From the NCBI GenBank assembly GCA_913009865.1, contig CAJVYK010000020.1:1-17259 (forward strand): a stretch of DNA of 17,259 nucleotides, given 5' to 3'. The notes beneath the pieces are model-generated. The model was not told the origin of the DNA, did no database searches, and was given only the letters and a program-made list of their open reading frames with translations. Positions 6,089 through 14,632 of the stretch are shown here, in pieces. The stretch is from an uncultured bacterium. GTDB lineage: Bacteria; Planctomycetota; Phycisphaerae; Sedimentisphaerales; Anaerobacaceae. The position numbers were made by a program, and so were the translations under genes. Within the stretch, counting starts at the first letter, position 1; every line of letters starts with the position of its first letter.

Positions 6089-7495
6089 CTAATTGAGAAT
6101 AATCTGGTCTTGATAGTGCGGGACGGATATTTGCCAGCCCGTTTTCTCTCTGGCGTAGCCAGCGAAGGCCTTCGCGCTTTCTGTCTCACCGTGTACTACA
6201 AAGACGCCTTTGGGAGGGCTTTTTAATTCTTTCAACCAACCAAGAAGCTCATTCTTGTCGGCATGGGCTGAAAAACCGTGTATCCGCACAATTCTGGCTT
6301 TGACAGGATAGACCTGTCCAAGTATTCTGACTTTCTTAGCGCCGTCAACAATACTTCTGCCAAGCGTACCGATTGCCTGATACCCCACAAACATTATCGT
6401 ACTCTCCGGCCTGAAAATGTTGTTCACCAGGTGGTGTTTTACTCTACCGCCTGTGCACATGCCGGAGCCGGCTATGACCATAATTGTCCCCTTTATACGG
6501 TTAATTGCCTTTGACTGCTCAGCTCCGCCCGCCACTTCCAATCCGGGCAGGTTGAACGGCGATTCGTGATTATTAACAAATTCGGTCATCTGCTCATCGA
6601 ACAACTCAGGATGGTGCCGAAAAACTTTGGTAATCCTCGAAGCCATCGGGCTGTCTAAAAAAACTTTCAAATGCGGTATTGCCTTCTCCATCAGTAATTC
6701 GTTTATGTAATACAGAACTTCCTGCGAACGCTCGAGTGCAAAGCTCGGGATAATAATATTACCGCCCGCTTTTTTCGTCGAGTTTATAACCTCAGCGATT
6801 GTCTGTTTTACGTCTTTTGTGTCCTCGTGTACTCTATCGCCGTAAGTGGATTCGATAATGACATAGTCGGCGCTGTCAAAAACAGTTGGGTCGCACACGA
6901 TGGGCCTGTTCGGCCTGCCGAGGTCGCCGGAGAACATAACAATTCTTTCTTCTCCTTCCTGCCGCACCTTTACCCTTATAATCGAAGAGCCAAGCACATG
7001 GCCGGCATCATAGAAAGTCGCCTCTACTCCGTCGCCGATGCTCGCTGATTCTCTGTATTTGACGGGCGATAAAAGTGGAAAACAGGCCTCGGCGTCTTTT
7101 ATCGTATAAAGCGGCGCCTCCGGATACGGGCCTTTTCGGCCTTCCCGCTCGTGTCTTTTGCGTTTGTACTCAGCGTCTTCTTCCTGAATTTTCGCCGAGT
7201 CCAGCAGTATAATCCGCACAATCTCTGCGGTAGCCGGGGTACAGTATATCTTACCGCTAAATCCCTCCTGAACCAGCTTCGGCAGCAGCCCGCAATGGTC
7301 GAGATGAGCATGAGTTAAGAGCACGGTATTTATACTTTTAGCTGCTATGGGAAACGGGTCCCAGTTTCTTTCTCTGAAATGCCGTTCCTGATAAAGTCCG
7401 CAATCTATGAGAACGTTTTTACCGTTAGCTTCCAGGAAATGCCTGGAACCGGTAACATTTCGAGCGGCACCGAGGAACTTTAATTTTATTTGCAT
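6089..7495 (-). CDS. Metallo-beta-lactamase/beta-CASP family ribonuclease
   Basis: 468 residues, the usual length for bacterial and archaeal beta-CASP proteins related to the eukaryotic mRNA 3'-end nuclease CPSF73. The N-terminal metallo-beta-lactamase fold carries the zinc ligands: motif 2 THAHLDH (His62, His64, Asp66, His67), His166 in DAGHVLGS and Asp191 in FSGDLGRP. The beta-CASP insert spans ~205-400, with Glu215 in IIESTYGD, IIPSFALERSQE and SGMCTGGR. Motif C follows at GFSAHAD (His411) and a final histidine at VVHGE (His435). All metal ligands are present, so it should be an active zinc nuclease acting on RNA in the cytoplasm; the substrate is unknown. It has its own promoter and AGGA five bases before the ATG. 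Confidence 0.95.
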   Translation of the reverse strand: MQIKLKFLGAARNVTGSRHFLEANGKNVLIDCGLYQERHFRERNWDPFPIAAKSINTVLLTHAHLDHCGLLPKLVQEGFSGKIYCTPATAEIVRIILLDSAKIQEEDAEYKRKRHEREGRKGPYPEAPLYTIKDAEACFPLLSPVKYRESASIGDGVEATFYDAGHVLGSSIIRVKVRQEGEERIVMFSGDLGRPNRPIVCDPTVFDSADYVIIESTYGDRVHEDTKDVKQTIAEVINSTKKAGGNIIIPSFALERSQEVLYYINELLMEKAIPHLKVFLDSPMASRITKVFRHHPELFDEQMTEFVNNHESPFNLPGLEVAGGAEQSKAINRIKGTIMVIAGSGMCTGGRVKHHLVNNIFRPESTIMFVGYQAIGTLGRSIVDGAKKVRILGQVYPVKARIVRIHGFSAHADKNELLGWLKELKSPPKGVFVVHGETESAKAFAGYAREKTGWQISVPHYQDQIILN

Positions 7496-7534
7496 ACTAA
7501 TCCTATTCTAACAGCCGGCTATTTTTAGATGTGA

Positions 7535-7563
7535 ATTATACACGCAATACTACTGTGCGACAA
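7535..7563 (-). promoter_or_regulatory. Sigma-70-type promoter for beta-CASP nuclease gene
   Basis: On the minus strand TTGTCG (plus 7558-7563) and a perfect TATAAT (plus 7535-7540) are separated by 17 bases. Transcription would start near 7528, giving a leader of about 33 bases. The -35 lies just downstream of the dinG-like stop codon at 7588, so the nuclease gene need not depend on read-through. Confidence 0.8.
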
Positions 7564-7587
7564 GCTCTTTCTATTGGTGCGAACCAT

Positions 7588-9582
7588 TTACCCGCCTGCA
7601 GTAACGATTTTCGTTTTGCACTTTGGTATGGCAGCGAGAAATTTTTTGCCGTAGAATTTATTGACTATGCGAGAGTCCAGAACAACCACAATGCCGGTAT
7701 CGGTCTTACTGCGAATCAGCCGGCCGAAGCCCTGCTTGAACCTTATAATCGCCGACGGCAGTTGATAGTCAAAAAAAGGATTGCCTCCCTGTTCTTTTAT
7801 CTGCTCTAACCGGCCGGCAAGCAACGGCTTATCAGGAACAGCAAACGGCAGCCGAACGATAATCACATTCGAAAGCGCCTCGCCCTGCACATCAACCCCC
7901 TGCCAAAAACTGTCCGTCCCGAACAAAACACAGCCGCCGCCGGTCTTTCTGAATCGCTTCAAAAGCGAGGTCCTGTCTAACCCTGCTCCCTGCTGCAGCA
8001 GCTCAAAATTGTTCTCATCAAACCAGTCGGCGATTCTCTCAGCGATTCTATTGAGCATAGCATAGCTGGTAAAAAGCACAAACGCTCTGCCATTCGTTTG
8101 CAATATGTATTTTTTCACCGTCCCAGTCACCGCGCTAATAAAAGCCGGTTCATTCGGGTTCGGCATATCCTTTTCGATATAGATTGTAACCTGTTTTTGG
8201 TAATCGAAAGGCGAGCCGAGTTTAAGGGCGTCAAAATCTTTCAGCCCGATTCGGCTGACAAAGAAATCAAACCCGCTTTTCTCTACGGCCTCTGTGCTGC
8301 TCAGTGTAGCGCTGGTCAGTATCACCGATTCGTATTTATCGAACAGGCACCTTTTCACATCGCCGCCGACATTGATAGCGGCGCTTTTCAAACGAACCGT
8401 TGCTCTTCTGTTAGCAGCCGCCTCAACCCAATAGACATAATCCGGCTTCTTTTGAACCAAAAAGCAATCCAAATCGTCCACCAGTGCTGCGCATCTTTTG
8501 ACGAACCGCAGGATTTCAAACTTTTCATCTACGTCTTTGCATCCCTTTGCCAGCTTAGCTAATTCCGAACCAAGGTTTTTGAGATGCCCTGAGACAGTAT
8601 CGTCAACAAAATTTTTGTAACATCTGCCCCCCGTCTCGTCCTTGTTTGCTTCATACCAGTTGCCAACCTGCTTAAAGAAATTCCTTGCCGCTTTAGCTGT
8701 CCGGCTGACTATATCGACAGCTTTTTCCGCTTTCATATAAACCAGAAGCCCTTTATGCGTCCTCGGATTGTAAAGGCCGTCGAGCAGGAACTTGATTTTA
8801 TGATTGCTGATATCTATTCCGAAATGCTCTTCAGCCACACGCTCGATATTGTGCGCCTCATCGACAATCACAAACTTGTAATCCGGCAGTACCGATGCTC
8901 CCTGCTCTCTGAGCACAAGGTCGCTGAACATAAGCGCATGGTTAGCCACAATAATATCAGCGTTGTCTAATTGCCGCCTGGCACGCCGGTAAAAGCATTC
9001 GTGAAAATGCGGACACTTTCGTCCCCGGCAGTTACCGTGTTCGCTTTTGACCTCATCCCAGACGATACTTTTCGGCACAAATCCGATGTCACTGAGCGAG
9101 CCGTCTTTGGTTCGATTAGCCCAGCCGTTTATTTGAGCAACCTCATCAGCGAACTCGCTGAACAGTAACCTTTGCCTTCTCATCGCAAATTCGAGCCGGC
9201 GTCTGCAAAGATAATTACTCCTTCCCTTTGCCAGAACAGCGGTGAATTTTTTCGGCAGACAACCAGCTAAAAACGGTATATCCTTACTTGCCAACTGCTC
9301 CTGCAGCGTAATGGTAAAAGTGCTTATCAGTACCTTGTCTGCGCCTCTAAGGACCAACTCTATCGCAGGGATAAGGTATGCAAAGCTCTTGCCGACGCCT
9401 GTGCCTGCTTCGACAGCCAAATGCCGACCGCTGTGAAGTGCCTGCTGAACCGCATCGGCCATTTTAACCTGTTCAGATCGGCGCTCAAAGCCGGCAAAGG
9501 ATTGTGAAACAAGCCCGCCCAAACCCAAAAGATTTTCAATTTCGGATTTCCTGTCTTCGATTTCAGATTCCTGATAAACCAT
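7588..9582 (-). CDS. dinG: DinG/XPD-family iron-sulphur ATP-dependent DNA helicase
   Basis: 664 residues, a superfamily 2 helicase that unwinds DNA 5' to 3' in the family's known members, acting in repair and in removing R-loops or structured DNA. Walker A is AGTGVGKS (59-66). The four iron-sulphur cysteines are Cys126, Cys185, Cys190 and Cys196 (NYLCRRRLE ... NCRGRKCPHFHEC). The DEAH box is VIVDEAHN (238-245), SATLS is motif III-like, and the C-terminal half ends with TDSFWQGVD and the arginine-finger motif QGFGRLIRS. There is no N-terminal exonuclease domain, so it is closer to E. coli DinG/YoaA than to the Bacillus form. The first ~17 residues (MVYQESEIEDRKSEIEN) come from repeat-like sequence, so a TTG near residue 18 could be the real start. 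It lies 34 bases after the TPR gene and may be cotranscribed with it. Confidence 0.93.
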   Translation of the reverse strand: MVYQESEIEDRKSEIENLLGLGGLVSQSFAGFERRSEQVKMADAVQQALHSGRHLAVEAGTGVGKSFAYLIPAIELVLRGADKVLISTFTITLQEQLASKDIPFLAGCLPKKFTAVLAKGRSNYLCRRRLEFAMRRQRLLFSEFADEVAQINGWANRTKDGSLSDIGFVPKSIVWDEVKSEHGNCRGRKCPHFHECFYRRARRQLDNADIIVANHALMFSDLVLREQGASVLPDYKFVIVDEAHNIERVAEEHFGIDISNHKIKFLLDGLYNPRTHKGLLVYMKAEKAVDIVSRTAKAARNFFKQVGNWYEANKDETGGRCYKNFVDDTVSGHLKNLGSELAKLAKGCKDVDEKFEILRFVKRCAALVDDLDCFLVQKKPDYVYWVEAAANRRATVRLKSAAINVGGDVKRCLFDKYESVILTSATLSSTEAVEKSGFDFFVSRIGLKDFDALKLGSPFDYQKQVTIYIEKDMPNPNEPAFISAVTGTVKKYILQTNGRAFVLFTSYAMLNRIAERIADWFDENNFELLQQGAGLDRTSLLKRFRKTGGGCVLFGTDSFWQGVDVQGEALSNVIIVRLPFAVPDKPLLAGRLEQIKEQGGNPFFDYQLPSAIIRFKQGFGRLIRSKTDTGIVVVLDSRIVNKFYGKKFLAAIPKCKTKIVTAGG

Positions 9583-9616
9583 TAATTAGAAATCGTAAGT
9601 TGAAAATTGGAAATCG

Positions 9617-11245
9617 TCAATCATTTATTGCTTCTTTAAGTATAGCCACAGCCGACGACTCCGGCATTTTTTCGTAAGCCGCGTCAATCTCTTTTTTGGC
9701 CCGTTCAACTCTGCCCATCTGATAATAAACATAGCCGAGCAAAAACCGCAGCTCACCGGCATCGCTTCTTTTCAGCCATTGCTCGACGTCGGCTATTCTG
9801 CTCTCGAGCTTGTCCTTATCACCCACCATAGCTGTAATGTCGATTTTGAACAGGGCATATTCCGGGAAAATATTCAGCGCCCTGGCAAGAAACAGCGCAC
9901 TGCTCATATATTCGCCGGCGGCAAATAACGCATGGCTTTTGCCGGCATAAGCAAGCGGGTCGTCCGGCTTGTAAAGCGACGCCAGGGTATATGCATCCGC
10001 AGCCCGATAGTACCTGCCCTGTTTTAGATAATCTTCAGCGGCCCTGAGATGCTGATTGAATTTATCTTTCGAAAAGGAAGCAAAAGTATTGTGTTCACCC
10101 AAAATCTCTTTAGCTTTGGCCGACAAATCAACGCCGGAAAGTTCTTTCAAAGCCGGGTTTTTTTCTCGATAACTTTTTTGATAACGCCCCTCGCCTGCCC
10201 GCTCTTCATATCCGGTATCTTCTTTAGTCTGCTCTGCCCGGCGGGAGTTGGCATCGGCCCTGCTGGCCGCAACAGGTACTCTCTTAAAACTTTTTTGCAA
10301 ATTATCAATCTGCCGTTTCATCTGCGCATATACATCGAGCCGGCCATCTTGGCTTCCCTGCTCCTTTGCCGATTGCGTTTCAATCTGCCGGGCGTCCTCG
10401 CCCTGCTCCTCCGTTTCTATCTGCTTATAAACATCAGGCAGAGAGTATTCACTTCTCTGTTCCTCCGGCTTTTTCAACGTTTGCTTCTCCGGCTCAGCGG
10501 GCAACTGCAAAGAGTTATCCTTTTCTGTCAGACTTCGCTTGAGTTCAGCCGCCTTGTCTTTTGCCTGCTGCAAGTTACGTCTGAACAGTTCCATCTGCTT
10601 TTGGTATTGCTTTTCGGCATCTTCGTCCGGGATTTGTTTGCTGTCCTGCGGGTGCTCATCAATTTCATTTGAGAGCAGCTTCTCCAGTTCCCGCGGATTC
10701 ATCGACATCGGTCGGCCCCTGCCGGCAACAGACAGCCCCGGGGCCGTCGTATTCAACCCGCCCCAAGCCGATTTCTTCGTCAAAGCAGGCAGCGTAAGTC
10801 CGCCCGCAGCGCTACTGCGGCCTTTCAGCATAGTCGGCGGCCTAAAGACTCCGGGGTAGTCGGCTCTTGTAGTGGTTACTGTTCTCGTAGGCGAATAATA
10901 TGGCCTGAGTTTGGCGGTAAATGTACCAAAATCTTCTGAGCCGGCTGAGCGCCTCAAAAACGAATCAAGCGATGACGAGCCAAGGCCCGCATCAAAATCA
11001 GAGGTCGCCCGATACGGTATAATCCCGCGAAAATACTTACTGCCGCGGACATTGCCGGTAATCAAGAGATTACCGCTGGTATCAATTGGGTTAGGACTGC
11101 GAACCAGACCGCTGCGAACACTGCTCGGCGGCATTGTCCCCCGCCCAATGGGACTGCTTATCCCGGTTCTCATCTCCGCCCAGCCGTTTTCCGCAGATAA
11201 AACAAAAAATACCCCCACGGTGATAATAAACAGCCAATTCTTCAT
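9617..11245 (-). CDS. Exported TPR-containing protein of unknown function
   Basis: 542 residues from the ATG at 11245. The frame is open to 11281, but those 12 codons are read from the GTTCRTT tandem repeat, and the signal peptide starts at this ATG (MKNWLFIITVGVFFVLSA, cleaved near GWA). Residues ~25-175 are serine-, arginine- and proline-rich without recognisable domains. Residues ~185-360 are charged and probably coiled coil (ELFRRNLQQAKDKAAELKR) and contain a duplicated DVYKQIE/DVYAQMK motif. The C-terminal ~140 residues are helical repeats of the tetratricopeptide kind (AEDYLKQGRYYRAADAYTLA, LGYVYYQMGRVERAKKEID). It probably acts as a periplasmic scaffold or assembly protein, but nothing shows its partner. 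It lies downstream of nadK and 34 bases upstream of the helicase, both on the same strand. Confidence 0.85.
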   Translation of the reverse strand: MKNWLFIITVGVFFVLSAENGWAEMRTGISSPIGRGTMPPSSVRSGLVRSPNPIDTSGNLLITGNVRGSKYFRGIIPYRATSDFDAGLGSSSLDSFLRRSAGSEDFGTFTAKLRPYYSPTRTVTTTRADYPGVFRPPTMLKGRSSAAGGLTLPALTKKSAWGGLNTTAPGLSVAGRGRPMSMNPRELEKLLSNEIDEHPQDSKQIPDEDAEKQYQKQMELFRRNLQQAKDKAAELKRSLTEKDNSLQLPAEPEKQTLKKPEEQRSEYSLPDVYKQIETEEQGEDARQIETQSAKEQGSQDGRLDVYAQMKRQIDNLQKSFKRVPVAASRADANSRRAEQTKEDTGYEERAGEGRYQKSYREKNPALKELSGVDLSAKAKEILGEHNTFASFSKDKFNQHLRAAEDYLKQGRYYRAADAYTLASLYKPDDPLAYAGKSHALFAAGEYMSSALFLARALNIFPEYALFKIDITAMVGDKDKLESRIADVEQWLKRSDAGELRFLLGYVYYQMGRVERAKKEIDAAYEKMPESSAVAILKEAIND

Positions 11246-11261
11246 AATACTAAATACTCTT

Positions 11262-11324
11262 GTTCGTTGTTCATTGTTCATTGTTCGTTGTTCATTGTTC
11301 GTTGTTCATTGTTCGTTGTTCATC
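11262..11324 (+). repeat. Heptamer tandem repeat GTTCRTT, nine units
   Basis: Nine consecutive seven-base units of the form GTTCATT or GTTCGTT, mostly alternating, fill 11262-11324. They are followed by further related words (ATGAACTATGAACTCATAAC) up to the end of nadK at 11352. The array separates nadK from the TPR gene and contributes the spurious N-terminal extension of the latter. It is one of several word-like arrays at gene ends in this window. Confidence 0.9.
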
Positions 11325-11351
11325 GATGAACTATGAACTCATAACTATGAA

Positions 11352-12209
11352 CTATTTTTTATATTTCGGTTTTTCTGCCCACCTCAGTTTCTCCGCCAGC
11401 GTATCCCACTGTGTACGTTTCGGGTTATTAACAATCAGAAAATCGCAGCTTTGCCTCTCAACCCTCACTACATCATCACTCGACAGCTTCAACGAAACCT
11501 GCCCATCAATTGAAACGGTCGTGCCTTCATTGACCCGTACTCCAAAGATTTCCACCCTGCTGTCGGCATTGATAACAATCGGCCGAAAGCTCAATGAATG
11601 CGGACAAATCGGCGTGATAACCACCGCCTTCATTTTGCCGGCCAGTATCGGCCCTCCAGCCGAGAGGTTATAAGCAGTCGAGCCGGTCGGCGTGGAAATT
11701 ATCAGCCCGTCACTTACACAGCCGGCGAGCGGCTGAGCGTCCACTAAAATCTTCAACTCAATCGTTCTAAAGGGCAGGCCCGCCGTGATAAAAACATCGT
11801 TGATAGCCGTCGAGCTGAACCTCTCAGCCCCGTCGCTGAAAACTCTACAGTCCAGCATCATTCGTTTCTCTATATTTGCCCTGCCCGATATGATGTCGTC
11901 AAAAGAAATCTTTAGCTCGCTGACGCTAAATTCCGCTAAGAAACCAAGTTTGCCGAGGTTAACCCCTATTACCGGAACACTGCTCTGGCTCAAATTCCTC
12001 GCCGCCGAGATAATGCTGCCATCCCCGCCAAAAACAACGGCAAAATCATAGTCTCTGAGGACATCATCCAGGCAGTTTTCGATATCGCAACTTGCTATCG
12101 TCTCAGCTTTGCCTTTTGCAAAGTCCGTAAAGTCATCAATTGCCTCAGCGACGCCGTTCTTTTCCTTATCGCCGAAAATCACCACTCTGGGCAAACGACT
12201 CTTAACCAT
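11352..12209 (-). CDS. nadK: NAD kinase
   Basis: 285 residues. It phosphorylates NAD to NADP using ATP or polyphosphate in the cytoplasm. The family hallmarks are clear: VVFGGDGS (58-65) with the catalytic aspartate, GVNLGKLGFLAEF (82-94), the NE/ND motif as AINDVF (N137-D138), and the strictly conserved DGLIISTPTGSTAYNLSAGG (167-186), followed by ITPICPHSLSFRP. The length matches the bacterial family (about 290). The ATG at 12209 is chosen over an in-frame GTG at 12242, because the extra 11 codons read through AATTGGGAATTGGGA and a TGTGTCGAAAAA word that belong to the intergenic repeats. It lies downstream of dxs on the same strand; isoprenoid synthesis through the MEP pathway consumes NADPH, so the pairing makes functional sense. 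Confidence 0.95.
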   Translation of the reverse strand: MVKSRLPRVVIFGDKEKNGVAEAIDDFTDFAKGKAETIASCDIENCLDDVLRDYDFAVVFGGDGSIISAARNLSQSSVPVIGVNLGKLGFLAEFSVSELKISFDDIISGRANIEKRMMLDCRVFSDGAERFSSTAINDVFITAGLPFRTIELKILVDAQPLAGCVSDGLIISTPTGSTAYNLSAGGPILAGKMKAVVITPICPHSLSFRPIVINADSRVEIFGVRVNEGTTVSIDGQVSLKLSSDDVVRVERQSCDFLIVNNPKRTQWDTLAEKLRWAEKPKYKK

Positions 12210-12242
12210 TCCCAATTCCCAATTCTCTTGTTTTTTCGACAC

Positions 12243-12435
12243 AGATACCTATACCTAAGGCACAGGGTCACTAAGACACTAAGGTCTTAAAATCCTAAGC
12301 ACTAAACTCTAAACTCTAAACAAATTCCAATGACCAAATGTTCCAAATCTTGAACAAGCCGGTTTTGAATATTTGAATTTCGGATTTTGATATTGTTTAG
12401 CATTTAGATATTAGGATTTAGTATTTGCTTATATT
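12243..12435. other. Repeat-rich intergenic sequence between nadK and dxs
   Basis: No gene here. The sequence is a chain of short reiterated words: CACTAAGACACTAAGG near 12270, ACTAAACTCTAAACTCTAAAC near 12300, AAATTCCAATGACCAAATG near 12320, then TTTGAATATTTGAATTTCGG and TTAGCATTTAGATATTAGG up to 12425. The latter words resemble AT-rich interspersed repeats that I recall from other environmental bacterial genomes. I could not confirm this by search. Confidence 0.6.
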
Positions 12436-12536
12436 TAATCTGTGTTCATCTGTGTTCATCTGTGTCTAAGTTTCGTTTTTTTTCTATACGCTAGCTCTGC
12501 CACAGCTATACGCTACCCGCTGTACGCTAACTTTCT
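12436..12536. repeat. Composite dispersed repeat, copy A
   Basis: A left module of CTGTGTTCAT words (12436-12470, ending TCTAAG) is followed by a T-rich linker and then TACGCTA words (12486-12536, ending CGCTGTACGCTAACTTT). The 35-base left module is identical to 16888-16922 and differs by one base from 16782-16816. The right module shares 26 bases with copy B. Its right part overlaps the end of dxs: read on the minus strand it supplies the last codons (KLAYSG) and the TAG stop. Confidence 0.85.
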
Positions 12537-14468
12537 CACCGCCCGCGCTATTCTTTCGGCATTTATACCTGTCTCCATAAGCTGTGCGCTGCGGGAACTC
12601 TGTTTTATAAACTCCTTAGGCATCCCGAGCATTGTTATCGGCTGTACAATTGAACCGGCAAACTCAGCGGCGACCTGCTCAAGCACAGCCGAACCGAACC
12701 CACAGGCAAGGCGATGGTCTTCTACCGTTATTATACCTTTGCCCTCACCTGCCAGCATAATAATTTTTTTATCGACAGGAGCGGCGAATCGGGCATTTAT
12801 CACATCAACCGCAATTCGGTCTTTGGCTAAAAGCTCAGCGGCCTCAATCGCCTCTGTCAGCACACTGCCGTAAGTAACAATCGCAACAGATGAATCGCCG
12901 CTTTCTTTAACGACCACACTCCCGCCTAATTCGAACGGCTCAGCACAAGCGCCTATATCAAACTCACCCGAAGGAACAACATCCTTCGGATACCTTAAAC
13001 AGACCGGCTTATTTGCGCTCAAGGCAAATTCCAAAGCCAATCTCATCTCAATTTCATTTGCAGGAGCCGCCAGCACTATATTCGGCATCATTCTCAAAAA
13101 GCCGACATCCATCATCCCATGATGAGTCGGCCCGTCCGAGCCGACGACGCCAGCCCTGTCGATACAGAAAATGACCGGCAGATTCTGCAACGCCACCTCC
13201 TGGAATATCTGGTCGAAACTTCGCTGCAGAAAAGTCGAGTAAATACAGACCACCGGCTTTAAGCCGCTCTTCGCCAGTCCCGCTGCAATATCGACAGCCG
13301 CACTTTCCGCTATCCCAACGTCGTAGAATCTGTCAGCGAATCTGGAGCGAAATTCAGCTAATCCCGTACCGTCAGTCATTGCTGAGGTTATGGCAATAAT
13401 TTTATCGTCCTTTTCAGCTAATTTAGCCAGATGCTCGCCGAATACCTTCGTGAAACTGCGCCTGCCAATACCTGATTCCGCTTCAATACTGTCGCCATTT
13501 ATCTTGAACGGCCCGGTCGAATGGAACTTGCTGGGGTCTTCACCGGCAGGACTAAAGCCCTTGCCCTTCTTCGTATAGACGTGCAGAACCGCCGGGCGGT
13601 CCAAATGGGCTAGCGCACCGAACAATTGTACGAGCGAGTCAATATCGTGGCCGTCAACAGGACCAAAGTACGGAATATTCAAACTCTCGAACAACTGGCT
13701 GGTGGGCAGCACCATCCGAATACCCTTTGTAATCCTTGCAATCGCCTCTTCAACCCCTTTGCCGATAACGGGCAAATGTTCCAGGATATTCTTGGTAGTC
13801 CTTCGCAAATCCTCGTAAGTCTGGCTGAGCCGGACTTTGGAAAAGTATTTTGCCAGCGCCCCCTCTGTAGGGTCTATCGCCATCGAGTTATCGTTGAGCA
13901 CGATAAGTAATTGCCTCTTGACCAGTCCGAGATTATTGAGCGCCTCAAAGGAAACGCCGTTAACGATACTGGCATCGCCGACCATCGCCACAATTTTATT
14001 AGCGTTTACCTGTGGCAGAGATAGCGTATAGCGTATAGCGTTTAGTTTTTTACTCTGTCCGCTGTCCGCTATTTGTTCGCCCAGCGCCATCCCTATTGCC
14101 GTGGCTACCGATGTTCCGGCGTGGCCCACGGTGAACTGGTCATATACGCTTTCAGCCGGATTTGGGAAGCCGCTCAGCCCGTCGGCCTGGCGAAGATAAG
14201 CAAACTTATCTTTCCTGCCGGTAATGATTTTGTGCGTATAGCATTGATGGCCGACATCCCAGAGCAGCTTATCTGTTTTGAAATCGAATATATAGTGCAG
14301 TGCCAGGGTCAATTCCACTACGCCGAGATTGCTGGCCAGATGTCCGCCGGTCTTACTGACCGAGCTGATAATGAACCGTCGTATCTGCTCAGCCAAAGGT
14401 TTTAGTTGGCCCGCCGAGAGCTTTTTCAAATCATCAGGGCTATTGATTTGTTCTAAAAGTTCGCTCAT
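12513..14468 (-). CDS. dxs: 1-deoxy-D-xylulose-5-phosphate synthase
   Basis: 651 residues. It condenses pyruvate and glyceraldehyde-3-phosphate to DXP with thiamine diphosphate, the first step of the MEP isoprenoid pathway. Start is the ATG at 14468 (MSELLEQINSPDDLKKL); the frame is open to 14783 but that extension crosses the promoter. Visible motifs are GGHLASNLGVVELTLALHY (41-59), LLWDVGHQCYTHKI (68-81), the cofactor motif GDAS...N (164-192), DVGIAES with probable catalytic Glu388, and DRAGVVGSDGPTHHG (437-451). Two oddities: residues 135-153 are an in-frame 57-base insertion of the TACGCTA repeat, absent from ordinary Dxs between GMAL and VGD; and the stop codon lies inside repeat copy A. 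AESAAV replaces the common AEQHAV. No Shine-Dalgarno. Dxs is normally about 620-640 residues, so the insert explains the extra length. Confidence 0.95.
   Translation of the reverse strand: MSELLEQINSPDDLKKLSAGQLKPLAEQIRRFIISSVSKTGGHLASNLGVVELTLALHYIFDFKTDKLLWDVGHQCYTHKIITGRKDKFAYLRQADGLSGFPNPAESVYDQFTVGHAGTSVATAIGMALGEQIADSGQSKKLNAIRYTLSLPQVNANKIVAMVGDASIVNGVSFEALNNLGLVKRQLLIVLNDNSMAIDPTEGALAKYFSKVRLSQTYEDLRRTTKNILEHLPVIGKGVEEAIARITKGIRMVLPTSQLFESLNIPYFGPVDGHDIDSLVQLFGALAHLDRPAVLHVYTKKGKGFSPAGEDPSKFHSTGPFKINGDSIEAESGIGRRSFTKVFGEHLAKLAEKDDKIIAITSAMTDGTGLAEFRSRFADRFYDVGIAESAAVDIAAGLAKSGLKPVVCIYSTFLQRSFDQIFQEVALQNLPVIFCIDRAGVVGSDGPTHHGMMDVGFLRMMPNIVLAAPANEIEMRLALEFALSANKPVCLRYPKDVVPSGEFDIGACAEPFELGGSVVVKESGDSSVAIVTYGSVLTEAIEAAELLAKDRIAVDVINARFAAPVDKKIIMLAGEGKGIITVEDHRLACGFGSAVLEQVAAEFAGSIVQPITMLGMPKEFIKQSSRSAQLMETGINAERIARAVRKLAYSG
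14010..14066 (-). repeat. TACGCTA-type repeat inserted in frame in dxs
   Basis: Read on the minus strand these 57 bases contain GACAGCGGACAG, AAAAAACTAAACGC, then TATACGCTATACGCTA and CTCTGCCACAG. The same word order TACGCTA-N-CTCTGCCACAG occurs at about 12488-12504 in repeat copy A. The segment is exactly 19 codons and contains no stop, so the Dxs frame is kept (residues DSGQSKKLNAIRYTLSLPQ). Confidence 0.85.
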
Positions 14469-14534
14469 TTCAATCAAAAACACAGGTAACCGGCGAATAA
14501 AATCAAAAATTTTCAAAAAATCTTTACTGCTTTT

Positions 14535-14543
14535 ATTATAGCA
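14535..14543 (-). promoter_or_regulatory. Extended -10 promoter for dxs
   Basis: On the minus strand TGCTATAAT is a perfect extended -10 (TGN-TATAAT). No good -35 lies 16-18 bases upstream, which is normal for extended -10 promoters. Transcription would start near 14528, leaving a leader of about 60 bases before the ATG at 14468. Confidence 0.65.
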
Positions 14544-14632
14544 GGTTATCTGAAAAACCGCCATCGGTAAAAGGCCTTTTTTCGACACAAAAACGCAAGC
14601 CGGTCTAACTATAGACAGACTATCGAAGCGAA

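Noticed and set aside
5770..6189. Minus-strand Ala/Thr-rich 139-residue frame
   Set aside because: It is the antisense shadow of the glycine-rich tail of the RRM protein and crosses the terminator hairpin.
10049..10672. 207-residue plus-strand Leu/Phe-rich frame
   Set aside because: It is the antisense of the charged coiled-coil region of the exported TPR gene and has no start signals of its own.
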